This document shows positions 24,174-28,296 of a DNA stretch of 28,296 bases, piece after piece (position 1 is the stretch's first letter; the number at the start of each line of letters is the position of its first letter). The notes beneath the pieces were generated by a model, which was not told where the DNA came from, did not search any database, and saw only the letters and a list, made by a program, of their open reading frames with translations. This DNA comes from a virus, in IMG/VR virus record IMGVR_UViG_3300014820_000008, positions 1 through 28,296 of that record; one strand, written 5' to 3'. A program made the translations under genes and the position numbers.

Positions 24174-24355
24174 AGGTGTGCCTCGTTCGATAACATGTCG
24201 GAAATCCTGTCGGCCATATCCCGCTGGTCGATTGAAAACCCCGCACTGTCTTGAGTTACATCTTTCATTAAGTCCCAAAACAAAGTCGCTTCTTCGCGCG
24301 TTTCAAAAATGATGGCGATCGGGCTAAACGTTGTGTCTTGTTGTTCCATTCTCAT
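24170..24355 (-). CDS. Small hypothetical protein (61 aa)
   Basis: The product reads FSPIAIIFETREEATLFWDL followed by MKDVTQD and RDMADRISDMLSNEAHL. The strand-helix-helix pattern (an aliphatic strand, then an ETREEA amphipathic helix) is typical of small phage proteins that carry a ferredoxin-like half. No family recognised. It is 11 bases downstream of the previous stop with a weak GGGA site, and its stop overlaps the mini-ORF by ATGA. Confidence 0.6.
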   Translation of the reverse strand: MRMEQQDTTFSPIAIIFETREEATLFWDLMKDVTQDSAGFSIDQRDMADRISDMLSNEAHL

Positions 24356-24366
24356 TTTATATCCCG

Positions 24367-24573
24367 TTATGGTAGTGTGTCGTAACCTGCATCTGGTATT
24401 GTGAAAATTTCTTTACGTCCGGATTTTGTAGCACCAGCTTCGATTATTATTGTACTGAAAAATGCATCGCATACAGTTCTATCATCAGTGAATTTGTCGC
24501 TATCTTTATGATTATCTTTCAGAAATTTAGCGATAGACTCCCAGCCAACTCTATTGAATATGCGCGCTTTCAT
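24367..24573 (-). CDS. Small hypothetical protein (68 aa)
   Basis: I place the start at ATG 24573, five bases after GGGGGA, rather than at 24585, which lacks a ribosome binding site. The product contains NRVGWESIAKFLKDNHKDSD and FTDDRTVCDAFFSTIIIEAG, then SGRKEIFTIPDAGYDTLP. It looks like a small alpha/beta protein and is not recognised. Its 5' end overlaps the coiled-coil gene by 23 bases, in another frame. Confidence 0.6.
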   Translation of the reverse strand: MKARIFNRVGWESIAKFLKDNHKDSDKFTDDRTVCDAFFSTIIIEAGATKSGRKEIFTIPDAGYDTLP

Positions 24574-24715
24574 GTAGTCCCCCATCTTGGTTTTTTAGCT
24601 GGCGTGTTAGTTCGTCAATTAACACATCACGTTTAGAAATTTCATACCCGCGTTCTTGCAGCCGCGCTTCTAGTTCCTCGATACGCGCCTGTAGCACTTT
24701 TACTTCTTCATTCAT
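24551..24715 (-). CDS. Short coiled-coil protein (54 aa)
   Basis: The ATG at 24715 overlaps the HTH stop by ATGA and follows AAAGG. Heptad-like spacing of Leu, Ile and Val is plain in VKVLQARIEELEARLQERGY and in VLIDELTRQLKNQ, so most of the protein is predicted to be a coiled coil. It could form a dimeric accessory to the HTH protein just upstream, an inference from coupling alone. Confidence 0.65.
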   Translation of the reverse strand: MNEEVKVLQARIEELEARLQERGYEISKRDVLIDELTRQLKNQDGGLHESAHIQ

Positions 24716-25020
24716 GATCCATACCTTTCAAATTTTCCGCTCTTTAGCTTGCGCACCGTGATAGGGTTTTCTATCACGGTGATGCCAGCCAGATTCAAAA
24801 TGAACTCAATGGGCCATCCGGTTATAGCCCACGTGCGAAGTATCAGATTAGGTGAGACATCGTTCTCTCCGCTTCTTACGCGCGTCAATGCCGGATGTGA
24901 CATGCCGAGCCGATCCGCTATGCCGGCCGTGTTATCCCAGTGCAGGATGGTGAGCATGGCGTTGAATAAATTCTCCGGCGTTTTGGCTTTGCTGAATTTA
25001 ACTCGGCGTTCCCTTAGCAT
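24712..25020 (-). CDS. Cro/C1-type helix-turn-helix protein (102 aa)
   Basis: From ATG 25020 the protein has a basic N-terminus, a helix NLFNAMLTILHWDNTAGIAD and an HTH reading AGIADRLGMSHPALTRVRSG with ENDVSPNLILRTWAITGWPI after it, the layout of XRE-family regulators. A GTG at 25032 is also in frame but has no spaced ribosome binding site; GGAG lies 11 bases before 25020. It could repress early promoters such as P1 or P2. The P1 inverted repeat is a candidate target, not a demonstrated one. Confidence 0.75.
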   Translation of the reverse strand: MLRERRVKFSKAKTPENLFNAMLTILHWDNTAGIADRLGMSHPALTRVRSGENDVSPNLILRTWAITGWPIEFILNLAGITVIENPITVRKLKSGKFERYGS

Positions 25021-25072
25021 TATTTTTTGCACTCCGTGTTAATAGCTTCTTGTTAAAAGAATGATTACTCAT
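24998..25072 (-). CDS. Candidate leader micro-ORF (24 aa) upstream of the HTH gene
   Basis: ATG at 25072 overlaps the upstream stop by ATGA and has AGGAG seven bases before it, one of the better sites in this operon. The peptide, MSNHSFNKKLLTRSAKNNAK plus four residues, is basic. It ends 23 bases inside the HTH gene, whose own ribosome binding site lies within it, so it could couple translation of the regulator to the upstream gene. Confidence 0.4.
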   Translation of the reverse strand: MSNHSFNKKLLTRSAKNNAKGTPS

Positions 25073-25410
25073 TTCACTACTCCTGCACGCAGAAGAAAAT
25101 CATGTACCGCATAAGCATCCTCGCGGTGATTGAATTTCAAAACCAGATCACGACCTTCTCCGCCATAGCTCTCGCAGGTCATAAACGCTTTTCGCACCAC
25201 TACATTGAAATCATCCGGCACTTGCTGCGCCACATGCGCGGCTACCTTATCTGGAGCGGTGGCTTCGATTGATTTAATTGCTGAAAATCGGATCGCAGTT
25301 TTGCTTGTATTGTCCGCAATCCATTTAAGTTGCTCACGCAACAGCTTCAGCGCTTCCTCTGGCGTGATGGTTGCCGACTTCGGGGCGGTTGGTTGTGGTA
25401 TGGTAGTCAT
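25069..25410 (-). CDS. Hypothetical phage protein (113 aa)
   Basis: The product starts with a Pro/Thr-rich segment, then a helix EEALKLLREQLKWIADNTSK and TAIRFSAIKSIEATAPDKVA, and ends DLVLKFNHREDAYAVHDFLL. It looks like a helical N-terminal half plus a small alpha/beta half. I do not recognise it. It overlaps the VRR-NUC stop by ATGA, so the two are co-translated. Confidence 0.65.
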   Translation of the reverse strand: MTTIPQPTAPKSATITPEEALKLLREQLKWIADNTSKTAIRFSAIKSIEATAPDKVAAHVAQQVPDDFNVVVRKAFMTCESYGGEGRDLVLKFNHREDAYAVHDFLLRAGVVK

Positions 25411-25703
25411 ACATTCTCCAAAAAATTAACCAGTTCGTCCAGCCCGGTTTGCTGTTTCAAATTGATGCGTACCACAAATGCGCGGCCACCGGCCTGTTCG
25501 ATCATGTGCAGGTTAGCAGCTTGCAATGCGCTGACTTGTGTGTTCGCTTTCACTTCCACACCGAAGAAGCGGCCCTTGTGGCAGCAGATAAAATCTGAAA
25601 CGCCGGAGTTGCCCATACCAGCCGTCATCGGCATGACGACGTAGCATCCATGTTTTTTTAAGAGCGTTCTCACAACGGCCTTAGCCTTTCCTTCTGGAGT
25701 CAT
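25407..25703 (-). CDS. VRR-NUC domain nuclease (98 aa)
   Basis: This is a single VRR-NUC domain, the minimal PD-(D/E)XK form common in phages. Visible are the N-terminal Glu4 helix (TPEGKAKAVVRTLLKKHG), GNSGVSDFICCHKGRFFGVE with Asp37 and Glu50, Lys52 in the EVK triad, and the following SALQAANLHMIEQAGG helix with Gln61. The ending FVVRINLKQQTGLDELVNFL is typical. Related enzymes resolve Holliday junctions or cut structured DNA. Its ATG shares an A with the upstream stop (TAATG). Confidence 0.9.
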   Translation of the reverse strand: MTPEGKAKAVVRTLLKKHGCYVVMPMTAGMGNSGVSDFICCHKGRFFGVEVKANTQVSALQAANLHMIEQAGGRAFVVRINLKQQTGLDELVNFLENV

Positions 25704-26005
25704 TACACACCCTCTATTGTTTTGTAAAAATCGTATAGATCGTTGAACGCTATATCATGCAGCATTCCATTTGTCGTTTTAAGTAAACTCATGAACGGGG
25801 CGTCGCCGGGCTCGGCTATATAGATCACGGTATCGGTGACATGGAACCCGACTTCTTGGATGCGCGAGCCGACATCTGATGCACGGAGCATTTCAAACTT
25901 GTCGCGTACATCCGGCGCCAAATCTTCAATCTTCTCGTACACCGATTCGTTGGCTCCCGTGATTACCTGAAGCACACCGTCCGGCAAGATTTCAATACGA
26001 ATCAT
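25703..26005 (-). CDS. Hypothetical protein (100 aa), possible divergent GVG-family member
   Basis: The product begins MIRIEILPDGVLQVITGANE, then KIEDLAPDVRDKFEMLRASD, GSRIQEVGFHVTDTVIYI and an acidic C-terminal part. The order 'ML.AS..GsrI.eVG......iYI' is loosely like the LLDA-GVG-YY mini-proteins but longer and weaker. TAATG junctions join it to both neighbours. No other family recognised. Confidence 0.6.
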   Translation of the reverse strand: MIRIEILPDGVLQVITGANESVYEKIEDLAPDVRDKFEMLRASDVGSRIQEVGFHVTDTVIYIAEPGDAPFMSLLKTTNGMLHDIAFNDLYDFYKTIEGV

Positions 26006-26214
26006 TACGAGCCTTCAAAAAAGTAAGTGGGGCGGTTGCCGCCACCAATCCATCTACCACCAACACCCTTTATTAGCGCGCATCCATCTGCGTCAGCTGC
26101 AGCGTTAAGAATGTACATCGCATCGAGCATGGCTTCGGTCGGAATTATTGGCCGATCAGTTGCTTTAGCGCGCTCGATGTACGTGCCATCCTCAACCCTG
26201 CGTATCACTGCCAT
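26005..26214 (-). CDS. Mini-protein of the LL[DN]A-GVG-YY family (copy 2)
   Basis: The 69-residue product has the core AMYILNAAADADGCALIKGV followed by GGRWIGGGNRPTYFFEGS. LNAA to GVG spacing equals that in copy 1 at 17473, and the terminal aromatic pair is YFF. It starts one base after the stop of the DUF3150-like gene and ends with a TAATG junction. The N-terminal VIRRVEDGTYIER segment is not shared. Confidence 0.68.
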   Translation of the reverse strand: MAVIRRVEDGTYIERAKATDRPIIPTEAMLDAMYILNAAADADGCALIKGVGGRWIGGGNRPTYFFEGS

Positions 26215-26215
26215 A

Positions 26216-27097
26216 TCAGAACGCGAACTTGCTCAAGATGTCGGACACGGACTTGCGCACATCCTCACGCACGTTCTCGTTCTTGCGCAGTTCTTCCGGC
26301 TCGACACCATCGATCGCAGCCAGTAGCAGCTGTCGCGCCTGTTCCATCTTTGGGTCTTTTGCGATGTTGAAGTCCTTCAGCAAGTTCACCAGTTCTAGTG
26401 CGTTCTGCATGAGAGAATCGCGAAAAATATTATTCTTGCCGTCTGTCGACCCGAGCCTATCCATTAAATGATCGAGGCATTCCTTCAGGCGCTGCCACAT
26501 ACTCTCCATGCTGTCCTCGATCTTGCGCTTGAGCGCAGCTTCATACGCAAGCTGCAGTTCGTTACACAACATCTGCTCTGCGTCCACACGGAAGTCACCA
26601 GCAGTCGGCAACGGCATGAAATCCCACGACATGCGGCACCGGCTACGGATAGTATCTGCATCTGGATACTCTGTACGGTCGAATAGGGAGCCGAGTTTGA
26701 ACGCCATAGCCGACACTTGGATGTCGTAGTCCTTCAGGAATTCCTCGACCGCTTCGTAGAACTCGTCGGAGAGCGCGGCCATGCGTTGTTGGAAATTAAG
26801 GAACGCCGTCATCGGCAACAGCTTGGTTCCCGCCATCCACGGCAGCGTCACGTCGTCCACGTAGGTGCGCACCTTGTTCGCGCGCCGGCTGACTTCTTCC
26901 AGCAGCTTGTTATCGGCGAACAGCTTCTTGGTTACAAGGGCAGCGTCACGTGTCGTGGCGTTGTTGTCGCTGACAATTTTCTTGGTGTTCTTCTTGTCCA
27001 GCTTGCGACCGACCCATACCGACACCGATAAGTCGACCAAAATGGATGATGCTACCAGACCGCCAACGATGCTCGGCGCGGCTATTTTGTCGTTCAT
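26216..27097 (-). CDS. DUF3150-like phage protein (293 aa), first gene after promoter P2
   Basis: The order of segments (LVDLSVSVWVGRKLDKKNTK, LLEEVSRRANKVRTYVDDVT, LPWMAGTKLLPMTAFLNFQQ, FYEAVEEFLKDYD, then a long Leu/Lys/Glu helical half) matches my memory of the DUF3150 family, found in phages and plasmids with unknown function. It is largely helical. The promoter P2 and the leader AAGTGAGAAAATCAA precede its ATG, the same leader as the gene at 17398. Being first in the P2 unit suggests an abundant early protein. Confidence 0.75.
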   Translation of the reverse strand: MNDKIAAPSIVGGLVASSILVDLSVSVWVGRKLDKKNTKKIVSDNNATTRDAALVTKKLFADNKLLEEVSRRANKVRTYVDDVTLPWMAGTKLLPMTAFLNFQQRMAALSDEFYEAVEEFLKDYDIQVSAMAFKLGSLFDRTEYPDADTIRSRCRMSWDFMPLPTAGDFRVDAEQMLCNELQLAYEAALKRKIEDSMESMWQRLKECLDHLMDRLGSTDGKNNIFRDSLMQNALELVNLLKDFNIAKDPKMEQARQLLLAAIDGVEPEELRKNENVREDVRKSVSDILSKFAF

Positions 27098-27137
27098 TTG
27101 ATTTTCTCACTTTTCAAGTTAGACAACAGGGAACTAC

Positions 27138-27166
27138 ATTGTACAACGGCTTCTTTATGGTGTCAA
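27138..27166 (-). promoter_or_regulatory. Sigma70 promoter P2, leftward
   Basis: On the minus strand TTGACA (27166-27161) and TACAAT (27143-27138) are 17 bases apart, the same boxes and spacing as P1. The spacers are near-identical (CCATAAAGAAGCCGTTG here; CGATAAAGAAGTCGTTA in P1). It lies in the 85-base gap upstream of the DUF3150-like gene. P1's inverted repeat is absent. Confidence 0.92.
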
Positions 27167-27182
27167 TATATTTCGTTTATAA

Positions 27183-27521
27183 TTACACCTTCTTAGCTGG
27201 CACGAATTGCTGCAGCTTGCGTCGCATGCGGTCGAGCATGCTCTGCCGTTTGTACGTCAGGAACGGATAGAACAATACGGTAAGAACCAAACCTTCGTTA
27301 CGGCTCATTACAATGTAGATACACTCGCCCTTCTTCAGCTTGGTCATGCAGCTATCAAGCTCAGCGTGTAGCATCTGCCATGTCGCATCATCGAACCCTT
27401 CAGACAAGCCGGCTAGTTGTGTGGCGTAGTTCGTTACGTAAGTGCGTCCGGCTTGGGCACTGTCGATCAGCAGCGCGCGCTCTTTCTTGTTCATCTTGAT
27501 GACCACAGGATAGTCGTTCAT
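27183..27521 (-). CDS. Hypothetical protein (112 aa)
   Basis: The product begins MNDYPVVIKMNKKERALLID and continues AQAGRTYVTNYATQLAGLSE, LHAELDSCMTKLKKGECIYI, then a hydrophobic VLTVLFYPFL and a basic MLDRMRRKLQQFVPAKKV tail. The hydrophobic stretch is short for a membrane span and is more likely a buried strand. No family recognised. It overlaps the upstream mini-protein by ATGA and ends 17 bases upstream of the P2 -35 box. Confidence 0.62.
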   Translation of the reverse strand: MNDYPVVIKMNKKERALLIDSAQAGRTYVTNYATQLAGLSEGFDDATWQMLHAELDSCMTKLKKGECIYIVMSRNEGLVLTVLFYPFLTYKRQSMLDRMRRKLQQFVPAKKV

Positions 27522-27760
27522 GCATAGTCCTTCCCATACACTTCGTAGTAAAAACTTCCGTTGATAACCGCCGACGCTTTCTTCATGCCGACACCATGAA
27601 TGGCTACGAACCCTTGTTCGTTTTGGTAGGCGGCGTCCAACAACGCAACAGCGGCTTTTAGTTTTTCTGGCACAGCATCATAATTCTCATATGTAGGTGT
27701 TGTGTCATACTCGAATCCGCGGCCAGTGCGTGAGCCTAACCCAATGCGGAACGTACTCAT
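27518..27760 (-). CDS. Mini-protein of the LL[DN]A-GVG-YY family (copy 3)
   Basis: The 80-residue product has the core AVALLDAAYQNEQGFVAIHG then VGMKKASAVINGSFYYEVYG. It is close to copy 4 (AVALLDA in both) and similar to copy 1 through LLDAA and a final YY. The N-terminus (FRIGLGSRTGRGFEYDTTPT) is not shared. ATGA overlaps link it to its neighbours on both sides. Confidence 0.7.
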   Translation of the reverse strand: MSTFRIGLGSRTGRGFEYDTTPTYENYDAVPEKLKAAVALLDAAYQNEQGFVAIHGVGMKKASAVINGSFYYEVYGKDYA

Positions 27761-27945
27761 GACATTTCTACGGAAAACCAGCGGTCCCGGCTCATGACCA
27801 TATTGTATTCGTACCCGGTTGCCGTCGGTAGTCCGGCGATGATACTGCGCGCTCTGGTTGTGGCCGAGGCTTCATCGTTATCTACGAACGTGACGTCCAT
27901 ATAGGCTTTTCCGTTCAACGTGATGCTTAATTTGTATGTGTCCAT
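27757..27945 (-). CDS. Small hypothetical protein (62 aa)
   Basis: The product reads YKLSITLNGKAYMDVTFVDN followed by EASATTRARSIIAGLPTATG and YNMVMSRDRWFSVEMS: two strands, a helix and two further strands. It sits between copies 3 and 4 of the GVG mini-protein family and does not carry their motif. The 5' end overlaps copy 4 by 19 bases in another frame. No family recognised. Confidence 0.6.
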   Translation of the reverse strand: MDTYKLSITLNGKAYMDVTFVDNDEASATTRARSIIAGLPTATGYEYNMVMSRDRWFSVEMS

Positions 27946-28148
27946 GTATGATCCCTCAAGTCGTAATACAAGCCGTCGGTGGTGACGTATCTGTAGCGAA
28001 GCCCAACACCTTCCAAAAAAACCTTACCCACACCTTCTACCCACACTGCGTCTAGTAATGCTACTGCGTCTTTGTGCTCCGGCCACACTTCATCGAAATC
28101 ACGAACGTCGTAATTATGGTCGCCTGTGTACCACACTCGTATACTCAT
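27927..28148 (-). CDS. Mini-protein of the LL[DN]A-GVG-YY family (copy 4)
   Basis: The 73-residue product has the core AVALLDAVWVEGVGKVFLEG then VGLRYRYVTTDGLYYDLRDH. The GVG-to-YY distance agrees with the other copies within a few residues. Its N-terminus includes DHNYDVRDFDEVWPEHKD, acidic and aromatic. The ATG overlaps the previous stop by ATGA. Confidence 0.7.
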   Translation of the reverse strand: MSIRVWYTGDHNYDVRDFDEVWPEHKDAVALLDAVWVEGVGKVFLEGVGLRYRYVTTDGLYYDLRDHTWTHTN

Positions 28149-28296
28149 GACACAAATTCTCCATCTTCGTTAAATAGCCAGCCGCTCTCTTCTGCTCTCT
28201 CTATGAGGGAGTCTTCGCTTTCGAGATATTCATACTCTTCTTGCAATTCACAGAGCATATCCTGCGCAGCTTCGGTGACATGTTCTTGTACAGTGT
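28145..28296 (-). CDS. Acidic small protein, 5' end outside the window
   Basis: The minus-strand frame is open from the right edge to a TGA that overlaps the copy-4 start by ATGA. The visible 49 residues are acidic and helical (MLCELQEEYEYLESEDSLIE, then ESGWLFNEDGEFVS). The true start lies to the right. No family recognised. Confidence 0.55.
   Translation of the reverse strand, partial: TVQEHVTEAAQDMLCELQEEYEYLESEDSLIERAEESGWLFNEDGEFVS

Noticed and set aside
1-28296. tRNA genes, integrase/attachment site, phage RNA polymerase
   Set aside because: I looked for cloverleaf-like segments, recombinase motifs and single-subunit polymerase motifs and found none in the window.

Overview
The window is part of the genome of a tailed double-stranded DNA phage, most likely podovirus-like, that infects a Gram-negative (proteobacterial) host. 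The evidence is one rightward block of tail and ejection-type virion genes meeting one leftward block of phage replication genes, very tight packing (most neighbours overlap by ATGA, TGATG or TAATG), and many tiny ORFs. No phage RNA polymerase is visible. Two near-consensus sigma70 promoters suggest the replication block uses host RNA polymerase. Terminase, portal, capsid, lysis and integration genes are not in this window.

Rightward block (1-11615): the C-terminal end of a podoviral tail nozzle/stabilisation-type protein, a small tail-associated protein, an Ala/Gly-rich virion protein, a small GNAT-like protein, two Gln/Asn/Pro-rich internal virion proteins (the first with 27-bp and 54-bp in-frame tandem repeats), and a 1912-residue protein. 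The giant protein has a glycine-zipper-like hydrophobic N-terminal region, an HEVAH zincin motif and an LPD38-like C-terminal region. The order resembles the T7 gp13-gp16 ejection cassette in logic, and the giant protein is probably injected with the DNA. An out-of-frame ORF with a good ribosome binding site sits in a low-complexity linker of the giant gene (7465-7662).

The blocks converge at 11616-11677, where a hairpin with a T-tract only on the minus strand ends leftward transcription.

Leftward block (28296 down to 11678), read from right to left: small ORFs; sigma70 promoter P2 (27138-27166); a DUF3150-like gene; small ORFs; a VRR-NUC nuclease; an HTH protein; a coiled-coil protein; an HNH homing-type endonuclease; family A DNA polymerase with 3'-5' exonuclease; a run of small proteins including two membrane proteins; a Cas4/RecB-like nuclease; an HNH-like protein; an SNF2-type helicase; promoter P1 (17448-17476) with a perfect 10-bp inverted repeat just downstream; a conserved coiled-coil protein; a zinc-binding SSB-like protein; an HTH protein; an AEP primase-helicase fusion; and three small genes before the terminator. 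Together they supply primase, helicase, polymerase, nucleases and a likely DNA-binding protein.

The most notable observations are: (1) the nested ORF in the giant virion gene; (2) four paralogous mini-proteins sharing an LL[DN]A - GVG - [YF][YF] pattern, scattered through the early region; (3) duplicated promoter-leader cassettes, one with an added palindrome; (4) a 13-codon mini-ORF resembling the polymerase N-terminus on the far side of the HNH gene, suggesting a homing insertion at the polymerase 5' end; and (5) a module shared between the primase and the SSB-like protein.
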